Assembly: GCF_023078275.1 (NCBI RefSeq)
Contig: NC_062978.1
Span: 5,160,585-5,224,584 of the forward strand
Direction: 5' to 3'
Source of the DNA: Leguminivora glycinivorella
Taxonomy: Eukaryota > Arthropoda > Insecta > Lepidoptera > Tortricidae
Length of the DNA: 64,000 nt
Shown here: positions 46,701 through 59,645 of the stretch, piece by piece
Numbering within the stretch: position 1 is the first letter of the stretch
Layout: every line of letters starts with the position of its first letter
The notes under the pieces: generated by a model
Databases searched by the model: none
Told to the model about the DNA's origin: nothing
The model's input: the letters and a program-made list of their open reading frames with translations, nothing else
Program-made: the position numbers and the translations under genes

Positions 46701-49700
46701 TGTTACCAATCTTGAGTATCACACCTTTATTTGCGCCACAATGAAAAAGGCCGTTTTTGGAAATTTTTGATTGGCTCTAGAGTCTTTAAAAAGCAGGATA
46801 TCAAAAAAATCAAAACGGTCCGACACAGATAAAAATAATAACAATCTGTGTTGAAAAATCATTGCTCTATCTTCAAAAACCTGGGAGGAAATAGTCGAGA
46901 GCGTTTGTATGGAGAATTGACACCTACCGTATCGTCTTAAGTGCCAGCATATGCTACACACTACAAGTGTAGTGGATAACACGGAAAATTCATGTGTGTA
47001 GCAAAATGCGTCTACAAACAGATGGCCCGACTACCGAGTCACTGGCAGTGAATGTGTTGAAGTAAACAGCAGCACCGTGGACAAATGGACGTAGTTACGT
47101 AGAAACGTTCCAATCCATCTGAAATTGTCATTGAAATGAAAGACTTTTGTTTTTCACACAAGGTCTAAAACTTACTGACACTTATTTTAGTGTTTTGCCT
47201 TAGTGCGTTTTCACATTATCCGATCCGATATCGGAAGTCGGAAAGATTTCAAAGGAAAAAATCAAAGATGGCGGCGTAAATATATTGGATATCGGTCCGA
47301 CATCCGATATCGGATCGGATAATGTGAAAACGCAATTACCCCGTTCGAACAGCAACCTTCGCCTGTTCTACTAACGTTTACATTAGCTTGACTGCGCCCT
47401 TGACCTTCGTGTATCATCGTTCTCCTTATTCCGTTATCCCAGCATTTGCCACGGCTCGTGGGAGCCTGGGGTCCGCTTTGACAACTAATCCCAAGATTTG
47501 GCGTAGGCACTAGTTTTTACGAAAGCGACTGCCATCTGACCTTCCAACCCGAAGGGTAAACTAGACCTTATTGGAATTAGTCTGGTTTCCTCACGATGTT
47601 TTCCTTCACCAAAAAGCGACTGGCAAATATCAGGCCCCTATTTCAAAAAGGCTACAATTGTCAGTGACATATGTCGAGCGACAATTGTCGATGACAGGTG
47701 ACAAATTACAATTTTATGAAATATTTTCTATAGAATTGCTTACAAACATGACAGGCATTTTGCTACAATTGTATGTATTACAATTATGTTGTGAAACAAT
47801 AATTATTATTTCTAGGCGACATATTTGTAGAATTGTCGGTGAATCTCGACAGGAGGATTAAGATGTGTCGAATTGTGTGACAATTGTAGTAATTTGTGGT
47901 TGACATACGCGTTGTTCAAAATGGCTGCCCATGCGAGTGGTATAGTGACACTATTAGTGATAGTGATAGTAATTCCTTAGGTTTTCGTACTTAGTTAGGA
48001 GTTCCTGTTACTTCGCCGTCGATATAAGTTTCAATAATGCTACGTAAATATGAAATTAAATTTGTAGCAAACTACGGATATCTCAATTTATTTTTATCAT
48101 TTGTACCATCGGCAGCAATGTTAGTACCTTATTACAAGGGCATAAAGCCTACCGATGATTAGTTAAGAGTGTTGCTGTTAGTAAACGCTATTGGCCCCTT
48201 CGTAACATTATTAGTACTTAGGTATATTTTTGAGATTTCTCTGCGTTAATACATATTATTATACTAAATTGTGTTTTTAAACTTATGTATCATAAAAAAT
48301 ACTACATACCTATGCACCTAAATAGCTATCATTAATATTATTTTATACAAATACCCTCAAATTAATTTGAGCGTTTTTAAATGAACGAGTTACCTTCGTA
48401 TAGGTACACCGAATTCCAAATTCAAATATTTTTAGTTTAGTTAAGCATTTTAGAATAGTTTTAATTTGTTTAATTTGTTATTTGTATATTTTTATTGTAG
48501 TACCTAATGGTCAATGTTTTTACTTCTTCTTCTTTTATTCACGTTTATAAGAAATAAATTTTATATATCTTAATAATTCAAACTTATTAAATACTTAGTA
48601 TAGTGCCAAGTTAGGTATATATCTTAGATATTTCTATTTCTTTGCCATACACCCGTTTCAATCAAACGTTGAGCTATTCCTTTATATTTAAGTATTAACT
48701 TTCATTGCGGATATTAATTTGTTATCAAATTTATTAAATAACACGAATTTGCGGTCGGAAATCAATTTTAAGATAGTCATCTTTCTTATTATATCCATAC
48801 TGAAATATTGTTTTTGAAACAAAATACTAACACATAACCAATGCCTACTTGATACACATAAATAATGTTACCGAAGAAAATTATATAATGGTGGGAGAGG
48901 ATTTAGGTAATGAATAGTTTAAAATAAGTTTTATCGAAGTTAACAAAGGCATTTAAATTTATAGTCAGCCAATAAATATAAAAATATCCATTAAATAAAT
49001 TTACTTATTGCCATTTGAGTCAACTACTATTCATAATTTGATACATTTATCCCTATGGTTAGTCGTGACAATTGTATTCTACAATTGTCGCACCTGTCAG
49101 CGTGGTGAAACCAATAATTCTACATATGTAATATTTTGTGACAATTGTCGCACCTGTCACCTATATGAAATTGGGGCCTGGTCCAATTTTGCCAAACGGT
49201 ATAATTTGGGGGTGTACTAAGTTTCCATTTTACAGCAGTTAGGTAGGCTTATAAGGATGTTAAAAAACCATGATTGCCATCTCAAAATGGTAGCTGAACA
49301 GAATGGCCGACAATCCAAGATGGCGGATATTGAGTTTTAAAAAATCGACCATAACTCCAGAAGTATTAGTCTGATTTCATTTTTATTTCTTTCAAACCAA
49401 AGCTCTATTTGTGTACTCAAAGACTTGTCATATTTATTGTTTCGGTAAATTCAACCATTGCAGCATTGGTTCGAACCCGCGACGTCCGGAACGAAAGTCG
49501 CACGTACTTACCGCTAGGCTATTACGCTTCCTTGACTTTTTTCGTGTATACGACGTAAAAAGTTCTAAGGCCCTAAAGATTGTTTTTCTCATTTTATAGG
49601 AAAGTGTCCTCAGCCATTCTGAAGTAAAACTGCACCACAACTTGCTCGATGCTAACATAGCGCTGTGCTCACCGTCTGTGCCTCCGCTGTTCTCAGACAA

Positions 49701-52700
49701 CTTCGATTTTCAAACCAGGGACGACTTCATCAATGGCATACTCATCAATGAGGAGATACTGGCCAGTTCGTTGTACTACGTGCTTTTGAAGGACAATATG
49801 TATGCTACCACTGTGACTAACTGGAGGACATTTAAAATTATAAGGTATGGAAATTAACGCAACTAAATAAGTATAGTCAACCAATTGGAACCCTGGGCCA
49901 CTCTACAACCATGTCAAAATGACAAGCAGTAAGAGATCTCTTATAAGCTGATTAATAACGTCACAATGACAAAGTTCTACAGTGGCCTAGGATCTAGGAT
50001 TCCAATTGGTTGACTGTACAAGTGTACATACCTTCAATGATGTTGGCAAGTGTCTGCTCACAGGTTCGCATAAATGACGCCATTATAGCTTGACCCTGTC
50101 TCAAGTCACTTCAATGTACATTTTCGAAATTTGTAAGTTCGTTAGAAAATATCCAAGTCTTTTTCCAAAAATAGCCGACCGTCCTCGACGGTACGAGAGT
50201 AGGCACAAACATAACCTGGCGCCACCGGAACGTTCAGAACTACACATACACAAAACAAGCCCAAAAATGATGGCTATCAAAATATATAATAAACTTAGTG
50301 ACGATATTAAAACTCAGACATCACACAAACAATTTAATAACGAATTGAAGAATTTATTACTAAGTAAGTGCTACTATAAACTTAATGATTTTTTGGATGA
50401 AAAGAATGATGATAATGAATGCTATTAGTTTTAGTTCAAATTTACACACGCCAATTTAATTAATATAATTTTAATCTTATTTTTATTTTCTTACCCTCTT
50501 AATTGAATATTCTGTGACATATTATCTATTTTGGTATACGTAGCAACTTCAAGTGACATTCATAATTTTAATTCTTTTTTGACATACCTACCTTTATGTC
50601 CTATTTCATTGTTTCCTATTATATACTTTTACATAATTACCTTGTTAAATTCAATATTGTAATATTATAATCGATTCAATACCTAGCATAATTTAGATTT
50701 AAGACTTGCTGTACCCTGTCAGGGTCCATGTGAAACCAATATAAATATGTAACACCTAGATGTAACCATGGATGCAATAAAGAAATTATGAATTATGAAT
50801 AAGTTTTGTTTTTATAACAGGCTTAAAAAGTTGCTGGAATGTAGGTAAAAAAATCCTTATCCATAGTCCATAGTAATATTATAAATGGGAAAGTGTGTGT
50901 GTCTGTTTGTTTGTCCGTCTTTCACGGCAAAACGGAGCGACGAATCGACGTGATTTTTTAGGTGGTGATAGTTGAAGGGATGGAGAGTGCCATAGGCTAC
51001 TTTTTGTCTCTTTCTAACGCGTGCGAAGCCGCGGGAAAAAGCTAGTTTGATATAATTATAATGTGTTATGATAGCGCCACCTGGAAAAAATTCGAACTCT
51101 GTTTTAGTTTATCGCCACTTGTTTAGTTTATTGCACAATTTCCTATTTTTGTTACACCACCACCAAATTGGTATCTTTTTTTTACAGTCGCGACATTATC
51201 CACCACTGGGCGCTGCCGTTATCTATAGAGAGTGGTTCTCTGTACCAAGACAACTACGAATTCATGGGTAACCACAATTTTTGCAACAAGACTGCTACTT
51301 TGAGTAGGTAAGTCAATGTATAATGCGTCATCACTTTTTTTGGGGAGTAAACAATATTTTGTAGCACTATCGCCACTATCACACATCCTAAACCATGGAA
51401 TAGCTACAGTCGAGTTCTGTTACATCTACACAGTGGTGTTTCAACACAGTGGCAAAATTTGTTTAACCTACGTGTCTTGCAACCCTCGCAGTGCTCAAGG
51501 TTCCACATTCTGAACCACTGCTATGCTCGCGCTCGCTGTTTAATATTGCCAATATTGCGTGCGGTTAAACAACTTTGTAAAATATGGGTGAATCAACTTT
51601 TTTTTGCCTGTTATGGCCATGGTTACGGTTTACGGTCCCCTGAATCACGCTAGTTTTATTCAAAATTATGCTACTTAAACTATGTAAACATGCATTTTTA
51701 TGGTGTTAACAAGCCCTTTCCTTAATTTGCCACCTACAAACATGGACTACATGCATGCTTGCATAATTTCAGTAGCATAATTTTGCATAAAACCAGCGTG
51801 ACCCAGGGGACCGTAACCATGGCAATAACAGGCAAGAAAAAGTTGATTCACCCATATATATTTTCTTACCTATAAAGTAGGTATATTATTTATATTTTTA
51901 CAGGTCCTGCAGTGTCCAAGAAGACGTTTTAATAGGAGCCAATACCAAAATCAACGACAACACAGTCATAAACAAATCCGTCATCGGTAGCAATTGCGTC
52001 ATAGGCAAAAACGTGACAATCTCCGGCAGCCATATTGGAAACCAGACAGTCATAAAAATAACTGTAAAATCATCAACAGTTTTATTGATGAGAATTGTGT
52101 AGTTGAGAATGATTGTGAGTTAGAAAATGGGACGATTCTCACTGCAAATGTGAAGTTGTCTAGGGGAACTAAGTGTAAGGGGTCAGTGGTGGAAGAAGGC
52201 TTGGATTCAAATGGTAAATGTGCATGCAGATTTTTTATAATGTACCTACTATCAAAAACATATATAAATATAACTCTGCATAGACAGATAAAGTCTAAGA
52301 AAGAAACGTACCTCAGTACCATACAGAAAAAGGTATGGTGGCCTAGATGGCATTACACCTTTGGGGTACGCTCAGCTAGATGGCGCTAATATTAATATTT
52401 GACATTTTAACACATATCAAGCTAAGTATATGGGCCAAATTGTCAAAACTGAGGTTCAAAAGTTTTAAGCCTGTATCAAGAGATGGCAGCCTATGAACTG
52501 TGATTACATATTTTACTTCGACAGTAACTCTCTTAGGCACTGGTCCCACCGCGAGCTAGTAAGCTATGAGCTATCGGCTATAAAAACGAACAAAAGATAC
52601 TCACTCCTGTGCAAATAAAAGAGACACGGCGATGTTTATAATTACTCGCCCAGCGGTGAGCTATCAAAATCGCCGTGTCTCTTTTATTTGCACGGGAGTG

Positions 52701-55700
52701 CTTATCTTTTGTTCGTTTTTATAGTCGATAGCTCATAGCTTACTAGCTCGCGATGGGACCAGTGCCTTAACTCGATCCTCTTTGCTACTATCCAGTGTGC
52801 CACGCGCCCAATGACTCCCAGTTTGAAAAACTTAATAATTAATGGTCTAAGATATGGAATAAGGATGTCTACGCTCCTATTATTTGTGACGGAAAAGCTA
52901 CCTACTAAATCATCGCTACCATAAGGACGGAATTTACTCGTACTTTTATACGAATTGCCTGTGAGAGCGTCTATAAGTACTACCTACATACACAACAATG
53001 TGATACCTTTTTGAAATATTTGGCAGGTATTTCGACGTAAACCACATCTTGAGATGTAAGCTTATTTAGGCTATGTTGTCTACTTGCCATCAAGCTGTGC
53101 GCTTGGTATTCAGCATAGGAATTTATAAACGTGTTCATCCATAAAATAATATTTTAAGTCCAACATGTCAGTTAAGGGGCTGACAACACCCAAAAATTGC
53201 ACAAAATTGATGTTACTTGCGCAGTTTTTAAAGACAAACTATTAGTTTTAGTAAGGCAAGTAAATTACATGTTATTATTCATTATATTTCAACGAACATA
53301 GCCGTACTCGATACACGATTTAATGAAATCGGCTCGATAGAAAAAAATTGCAAAGATTGGTCTCGAGTTCGTCATTAAACGGTTCTATGTCGTTCAATTA
53401 TTCACTTAGTTGTCTTTAATTAATATTACAATAACAAAAATATACATATCTAAAACACTAACGAAACATTTTGCAGAAATAATGCATCTTTTTATTTTAT
53501 TTTAATAGTTTTCCGTACTTTTCGTACCTAGCCGCCCTCTTTTAGTGACATCGCGCTCTCACTTACTCCCATACGAATAGACAGTGTACGCTAGCGTCAA
53601 GGCCATTGGGTGTTGTCAGCGTCTTCAAACTTTTTCTTACATTACAGAGCATAAACTCGCAAAATCTACATCAGAAAGTGGAACGGAATGGGAGAACGAG
53701 TCAACGGGAAGCGAGGAGGACGAAGCGATAGGCTTCGAGAAAACTTGGAGCGACAGCGAATCATGCTACTCTTCGGACAGCAGTGCGGAATCTTCGATAC
53801 CTGACTCGCCAGTACCTGATGATACTAATAGTAAGTAAACAATACACAGTATAATAAAGAGTACTATCGTACAGTATGGCCATCTCGCTCCCCGCTGAAA
53901 GTGCCCACCCCCTCTCGGTTACCTCGCAGTTACCGCCTGTCAAAAACACGAACAGTCGACCTGTCATATTTCACTCATACAAGCATAGTACGCGTTCACC
54001 TACACGAGCTAAGACTGTGTGCTAGGAACGCGCCTCTTTCAATATATTTGATCGCCAGTGTCCGAGGTGTGACAATACTAAAGAGAGACGCTGTATTTGG
54101 TGTGATCTGCATTGTCTGGGGCATTATTTGTATTGTGTTGCATGTATCAATATTATGAGCCAAGAAGCTTGAAATGAAAAAAAAAATCCTATCTTTTGCT
54201 CGCACTTGCAAAGGCGCGACAACACGTTTTCGAGAATGAGCGTACTCGCATCTTGAAGGCTGGCAATGCACTTCCAACTCCTCTCTGTCGCGGGTGTCCA
54301 TGTCCCTGGGTGGCGGTAATCGCTTACCATTATAAAAAAGATAGAACTTCATGAAAACATAGTTTACTTTTTATTTCATTTGTTTTGATTTTACTGTTGT
54401 AATTGTAGCACCGCTCAGTCTCTGCTTAGCCTCGAGGTTGACTGGTAGAGAATGCTTTAAAGATTTTTCTTTTGTGCAATAAAGATTAAATAAATAAAGC
54501 TTTTTTCTCAAACATGCAATGAAATATTGTCTTTACGTTCCTTAAAATGGGCTGGGAAGTATCGCTTTTTGGGCGCAACAACTCGAGAGGACTGTAAAGG
54601 GATTTCATATTATTTTTTAGGCCTAGGCCTGCAAAGTAACTTTTTTTTAAAAATGTTGTCCTTTAGACATTGTATGTTTGAGAAAAGCACTATACATGCC
54701 TCGGCGTGAAAACGGATTCCCGGCCTCGTATGCCTATCCGGCCTCGCTCGGCCGTATATATCCACTTGGCCGGAAATCCTCATTTTCCCGGCCTCTGATG
54801 TAATGTACTATTACACATTTACGATATTAAGGTATACTCTGACAAGCCAACATTTAAAGTAGGAAAAAGCGCGAAACTGATCAGGTCTACATTTTTCAAA
54901 TAAGTACATATCCCTGCCTTTACTACTGGCATGCTGGCTTTCTAGCACGGGAAGCATGGTCGCGCGATCCCTATCGCACTTACAAATAGTACACATTGGT
55001 GTTAAAATAGAAAACTCCTGAAAAAATACCTACCCTACCTATTACCTAATTCTGATAATATTAATGGTCTGCGTAATTTTATAACACTTTTTATTTTCAG
55101 TTTTCCTTCAAGAAGTAATCGACAGTTTAGCCAGAGGGTACGATGAGAAACTAAAGTGCGACTACCTGATTTTGGAAATCAACTCTTCAAGATACGCTTA
55201 TAACATTCAGTTGCATGAAGTAAATTTCTTCGTAGTACGGGCCCTGCTCAGCCTGCCAGTACTTACGGATACTAAGAATGTTGTAGCAGTGGTGAAAGAT
55301 ATCATAAAGTTCTTCAGGCCTGTTTTGGCTAACTATATTAAGACTAAATCTTCGATCATGGATTGTTTGAAAGCTGTTGAAGTAAGTATTCTCAGACTTA
55401 TATTGACCGGGATATAGACCGTGATCGGGAGCTCCCGATATTTCGACGCAGTTGCATGCATCATGATCACGGAAAACCAATATAAGTCTAAAAAAAAAAT
55501 TATTTTGGGGCACTTGTTTACTCCTATTTTATTATGAATGAATTCATTGATAAATTCGCCATGCAGTTTTGCAGTTGATAGTACCTAAGCGTGTAGATGT
55601 AAAAAAAGTTGAATTACTTAAATTTGTTAATAATTAGTAAACTATCTTTCCAGGAAAGTTGTATCAAATGCGAATGGCTCAACGGAAAGGGGGGGCAAGT

Positions 55701-55857
55701 CATACAACTGTTATACGGAGCGGACGTCGTGGACGAGGACTCGCTACTCGAATGGTACAATGACCTTCAGGAGAACGAGAGCCCCATCGCCACGCAGCCC
55801 TCGCTGGTCAAGTTCTTTGAGTGGCTACAGGAGGCCGAGAGTGAGGAATCTGACTGA
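43759..55857 (+). CDS. eIF2B5: Translation initiation factor eIF2B subunit epsilon
   Basis: Catalytic subunit of the cytosolic guanine-nucleotide exchange factor that recycles eIF2. Exons: 43759-43845, 43939-44063, 44540-44731, 46079-46262, 49600-49844, 51188-51307, 51904-52213, 53648-53830, 55101-55381, 55654-55857. A nucleotidyltransferase-like domain spans about residues 1-250 (QAVVVMDIFNNNFDPITKY, FTVAGVPLVNYVLE). Exon 5 has DNFDFQTRDDFINGILINEE. Exon 7 encodes left-handed beta-helix hexapeptides (VLIGANTKI, SVIGSNCVIGKNV). Exon 8 is an acidic Ser/Glu linker. Exons 9-10 are the C-terminal W2/HEAT domain with the aromatic-acidic end VKFFEWLQEAESEESD. The exons sum to 1,931 nt, one short of a multiple of three: an A-run at 52054-52058 lacks one A, and the beta-helix continues in the next frame. 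With it restored the length is 643 aa (human 721). Confidence 0.93.
45478..45685 (+). repeat. Dispersed CTGTCTGTCTG repeat, copy 3
   Basis: As 11905-12095, with a longer CTGT run; in eIF2B-epsilon intron 3. Confidence 0.7.
47203..47338. mobile_element. MITE family B, copy 2
   Basis: Same palindrome as 35655-35795, in eIF2B-epsilon intron 4. Confidence 0.85.
47425..47630 (+). repeat. Dispersed repeat, copy 2 of 2
   Basis: Matches 33525-33690 and continues with GGTTTCCTCACGATGTTTTC and GCGACTGGCAAATATC, typical of a lepidopteran SINE/LINE tail; interrupted at 47632 by the CAGGCCCC element. Confidence 0.65.
47632..49186. mobile_element. 1.55-kb element with CAGGCCCC ends, eIF2B-epsilon intron 4
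   Basis: Left end CAGGCCCCTATTTCA and right end TGAAATTGGGGCCTG are inverses. ACAATTGTCGCACCTGTCA-like motifs recur near both ends. No ORF of size. No clear target duplication was found. The CAGG start resembles hAT ends, but assignment is a guess. Confidence 0.65.
49425..49560 (-). mobile_element. tRNA-derived SINE-like sequence
   Basis: On the minus strand TAGCCTAGCGGTAAG (box A-like) and GCGGGTTCGAACC (box B) are correctly spaced. It lies 40 bp upstream of eIF2B-epsilon exon 5. Confidence 0.55.
49873..50020. mobile_element. MITE family C, copy 2
   Basis: GTCAACCAATTGGAACCC and inverse at the two ends, 147 bp long, starting 29 bp after the eIF2B-epsilon exon 5 donor. Confidence 0.8.
50085..50812 (+). 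mobile_element. 5'-truncated non-LTR retrotransposon (3' end)
   Basis: A 112-codon ORF (50090-50428) reads YIFEICKFVRKYPSLFPK, then KMMAIKIYNKLSDDIK and FNNELKNLLLSKCYYKLNDF, the C-terminal end of Jockey/CR1-type reverse-transcriptase polyproteins. An AT-rich 3' UTR follows, ending AATAAAGAAATTATGAATTA. It is a dead-on-arrival LINE copy in eIF2B-epsilon intron 5. Confidence 0.85.
50870..51055 (+). repeat. Dispersed lepidopteran repeat
   Basis: Starts TAATATTATAAATGGGAAAG with GTGTGTCTGTTTGTTTGTC and ends GCGAAGCCGCGGGAAAAAGC, a layout found in many copies in moth genomes. One copy here. Confidence 0.6.
51583..51860. repeat. Inverted-repeat element family H, copy 2
   Basis: Shorter copy of 29210-29640, in eIF2B-epsilon intron 6; ends about 40 bp before exon 7. 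Confidence 0.75.
52250..52480. repeat. Dispersed repeat family F, copy 2
   Basis: Inverse of 6060-6300; begins 37 bp after the eIF2B-epsilon exon 7 donor. Confidence 0.7.
52533..52769. mobile_element. MITE family A, copy 3
   Basis: Same palindrome as 4765-4993, in eIF2B-epsilon intron 7; the best preserved copy. Confidence 0.87.
52800..53640. other. eIF2B-epsilon intron 7, right half
   Basis: AT-rich, no ORF and no repeat recognised. Confidence 0.45.
54405..54505 (+). repeat. LINE-tail repeat
   Basis: GACTGGTAGAGAATGCTTTA and CAATAAAGATTAAATAAATA; the inverse is at about 44768-44870 in intron 3 of the same gene. Confidence 0.6.
54497..54815 (-). repeat. Dispersed repeat family G, copy 2
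   Basis: Inverse of 12322-12640, in eIF2B-epsilon intron 8. Confidence 0.75.
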
Positions 55858-55870
55858 GGGAACACTTGTT

Positions 55871-56013
55871 TAACGCCATGGCTTGCGTGGGCGACGGTCG
55901 CGCGATGGTCGCGCGACGGCGATGCGACGCATACGAAATCAAACCTTATCAATATGGAAGTATGAGACGCGACGGCGACGGTCGCGCGACCGTCGCCCAC
56001 GCAAGACACGGCG
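55871..56013. mobile_element. GC-rich palindromic MITE in the eIF2B-epsilon 3' UTR
   Basis: Arms CTTGCGTGGGCGACGGTCGC and inverse flank an AT-rich loop. It begins about 14 bp after the stop codon, so it should be transcribed and could fold into a strong hairpin. Confidence 0.8.
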
Positions 56014-56511
56014 TAATGAACAGATTTATTGTTAATATAATATGATAAATGTTTTATGGATTTTTATTTGCCGACCTGCAGCATATTGGTCATTTTAGGT
56101 ATTGCAAGACACAATGAAATGATTCATTTCTTTCTGGCATTAAAAAGTTAAACAATCTTAACAATGCTTTAAAACGTTGTAACTGATTTTGAAACCAAAA
56201 AAATATGAGTAAATGCTTATAATAATTTTCTAAAGTGTTCTTCGATGAAAAGACACATCTATATTGTTTACTCTTTTTATAATATTAATGAAAACGTAAT
56301 ATAATATTATAGATAAGCGATACTTCTGTGAGACACCAACTTTAATGTCAGTGTCTCACGTTACATGAAAGTAACGACCCATTGACATATAAAGTCTAAA
56401 ATTGTTTGATTTGCTTGACATGTTTGACTTTGTAACGAAGAGCATTTTCAAATAGAACTGCATTGTTAGCCCAGGACTGACTGCAGACATTAGTAATAGA
56501 GAATCTTTGAC

Positions 56512-56517
56512 TTTATT
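56512..56517 (-). terminator. Polyadenylation signal of APC10
   Basis: AATAAA on the minus strand about 215 bp after the APC10 stop codon; no nearer canonical signal was seen. Confidence 0.45.
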
Positions 56518-56733
56518 TATACAAGTAACTCTTAACAGAATATATAATAGTAAAAGTACAGAAGGCTCACTCCTGTGATATTCACAAAATGCCGACATTC
56601 TAAATTCTTACCTACGTTAACAAACGGACCGCACGCGAGCAGTCGACATTGAATTCTATTGGGCCCCCGACATGTAGTTGTAGCGTAGCGATAGAATCGC
56701 GGAGTGAGCAGCCCCGGACAGAAGTGATTATTT

Positions 56734-58663
56734 TTATCGGATAGTAGTGTACTGCTGGAATTGGACAGTAGAAAAGTTCCTAAACTTATTAATATCAAAG
56801 GAAGTGGGCTCGCATGGAGAATGCACTTTGATCTGTCTCATGTGCGTGTCTCTCCCGTTCTGGTGGTTGCTCAATACTGCTATCTGGATCATGAATGTTC
56901 TTATTGGTCTGTCATGCATGTCTTTGATTGGTATCATTTCCCATCCTGAAAGAAAAAAAAATATTTTAGCACTAGTAGGATTAATAGGGCAGCTAGTTTT
57001 AATCAATTCCTAGGGCAAGCATTTCAATAATTTATAATTTTAATGTAGTCTATATGACTCAACTTTTGCTTCATACTTGACCAGATATACGCACCCTACC
57101 CTCTATTATGGGGCTAGACTCAATTTCATCATCTGTGGGTATTTACAAACAGCTGCCAATTTTACTATATTATGGCTAGTCTAAATTTTAGGACAACCTG
57201 ATGTAGATGAATGATTACCACAGTGTATTAAGTATGATTAAATGGGATAAGCCTTAGCTAGTCACAACTATTATATTAGTAATCTACAAGCCAAATATCC
57301 CCATGTTAGACTTACCACTCGGCTCAATTAATTCAATCACTTCAATTTCCTGCAAATCATTGAAGTGTGTCCCAGCCCTTATAGATATCCGGCTGGGAGT
57401 GTAGCTCTCATCTAGTTTGTAGTCCGTGTAGATGTAGATGTGCGACACCATGGTCTTCCTCTGGAACTGGATGTTGACAAGGTGCGGCAGTTGTCCGTCG
57501 GACTGCCAATATGTGTCCATACAGTCATCCCTCAGCTGGTCTATACCGAAGCCTGTGGGTGATAAAAATAATAACTGACACTTTGAAGGAAATAACTAAG
57601 GCTCGGAACCGGTTTATTTTTTACCGGTTAAAATCGGTTTATTTCGATTTTACTCCCACGAACGTTATAACTTTATTTTAACCGAAATAAACCAGTTTAT
57701 TCGACGAGTGGCCTATACCTATGTTCACGCGGCGACTTTTTTTGTTTGGTTTTGTCAGTATTATGTATCACACTGCGGAATAAACCAGTTTATTTTGTTC
57801 TTAACCGGTTAATCTAATGAAACCTTTATGAAAGCATTCCCTTAAAAGCCGGTTTAAAAATAACGATTTTTCGAGTGAAAACGAAATTTAAAGGTTTTGC
57901 CGCTAGTACATGATTACTTGAAAATTTATATCCGAGCCCTGGAAATAACATAGGGCAGTGCTTTCAACTTTAATAGCATTATTACACTGTACATACAATG
58001 ATATTACCCCATTTTCTCTATTCAATGGTTTATACCTGTGGTGATTAAAAATAGTGTCTTTCATGGCCAGCACTGTAGTAAAAATGCACTTGATTGCATT
58101 TTTCATAGAAATTTGGCCTGCCTCTAAAATTTGTTTTTTTGGCCCACATTTGCTCAATTTTGCTCACCACTGGTTTAGACAGTTGCCACCCTCAAACATT
58201 GACAAGAAGATTGTTTCGGAATGCAACCGGTACAGTTACCAGCATTTCCTACTCCAAATACAAAATGCAAGGCAGCATGGATTACATTTAATCGACATCT
58301 CACATCTCATCTGTCACATTTGACAGAGAACTATAGGCCCTCTGTCAATGTACCCCTCAGACCACGGTGACGCGATGCCTGCGAGATGCACTGTGTCGAT
58401 CTTGAACTCTCCCCTCACTCACCCACTCACGCAATTGATTAATTTATTTCTTACATTTTGTAATAATTATTATGTTCTGTTTAAGTTTCATGGCGCGTTG
58501 GATTGTCTGTCAAGCCATGTAAACATGTTTTTCCAAATAAATAGTAAATGTAATAATGGAACATACCTGGTTTACAAGATGATAGACTCCAAATAGCGTG
58601 ATTGCCGACTTCTCTCACTCTTCCAGATCTTTCACTGGTAAGCGGGTCTTTATCAGTTGCCAT
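56734..58663 (-). CDS. APC10: Anaphase-promoting complex subunit 10 (DOC1)
   Basis: Processivity and substrate-recognition subunit of the APC/C ubiquitin ligase that drives exit from mitosis. Three exons, 58663-58567, 57552-57316 and 56945-56734, total 546 nt (181 aa plus stop; human 185). The DOC jelly-roll domain fills the protein: VREVGNHAIWSLSSCKPGFG, DTYWQSDGQLPHLVNIQF, YADYK-like IYTDYKLDESYTPSRIS and IQIAVLSNHQNGRDTHMRQI. The C-terminus ends in Ile-Arg, the conserved IR tail that docks on the APC3 TPR subunit. The gene is convergent with eIF2B-epsilon; the stop codons are 876 bp apart. Confidence 0.96.
57598..57942. mobile_element. MITE in APC10 intron 1
   Basis: GGCTCGGAACCGG and the inverse TCCGAGCCC mark the ends; internal AACCGGTT / TAAACCAGTTTATT motifs repeat in both orientations. 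Confidence 0.65.
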
Positions 58664-59439
58664 GGTTTGAAGGAAATTGCTGAAACAGACGTATGGGATG
58701 AATACTTGAAAAATAGACGTACGAAAGTAAGGTTAGCAAACTTCTATTTTATGGTACAGCGACTAAAGATAAGTCTCTTGTTTAACAATAATAGTGTTAG
58801 TAGTTGTGTTGTGTCTGTAGTTTTAATTATTTATATTGTTCCCAAAGTTGTTACGACGGTTGTCGTCCCTGATTGGATACTTCAATAGATTTTGTGATAG
58901 TGGACAATTATGTAAGCATACTTACTAGTTTTTTCACTCTGATTTGGTTACAGTAGTTGTATTTATGTAATTATAATACTAAACAATTATTTATTATTAC
59001 AGACGCGTCTTTACGAGGTCGTTACGTTGAATTTCGTGGTGTTGACGGTGTTGTGACACTGACAGTTGACAGTAGTGACAGTGACAGAAAACTGGCGCGA
59101 TCTGTTACTTTGTAATTTGTTAGATAACCCTTATGTTATGCGATTTTATTGTCGATCAATGAAGTTAAAATTAATCTTATTATTTAGTAAACATAGTGAT
59201 TTAAAATATTACAACTTCATTTGGATTTCTTACTCTGTAGCTGACAACAATGAAACCATCATTCTAAAAATTATATCTATCACCGCTTTTTACTATGGTA
59301 TCGGAACGTACTATTTAAATTAAAAATCTTCTGTTTTTATCCGACTATACGGTGAAACGAAAAAAAAACGTTATGGTTGTTATTTTTCACGAAACGTGAC
59401 GTGAGAGATTGTTACTATACCCAAGGACGATATAATACG

Positions 59440-59645
59440 GGACAAAGTCCATACAAAAAAGCGTATCCCTGAAATGTAGAGGTCTTTTAGTCTTAAAACT
59501 AGATGGCGCTGTTTCGCAACCTGGAAGTGGCCAAAATCATATTTTCCCCATATATTTTTGCTATTTTTATTTTTAATAAGAACAAATCACATGCTTCTTT
59601 ATTTTAATATCATGATATCACGTCAATACACGTTTAAAAAAAAAT
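59440..59645 (+). repeat. Dispersed repeat family I, copy 2
   Basis: Same blocks as 38940-39150, in the spacer upstream of APC10. Confidence 0.72.
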
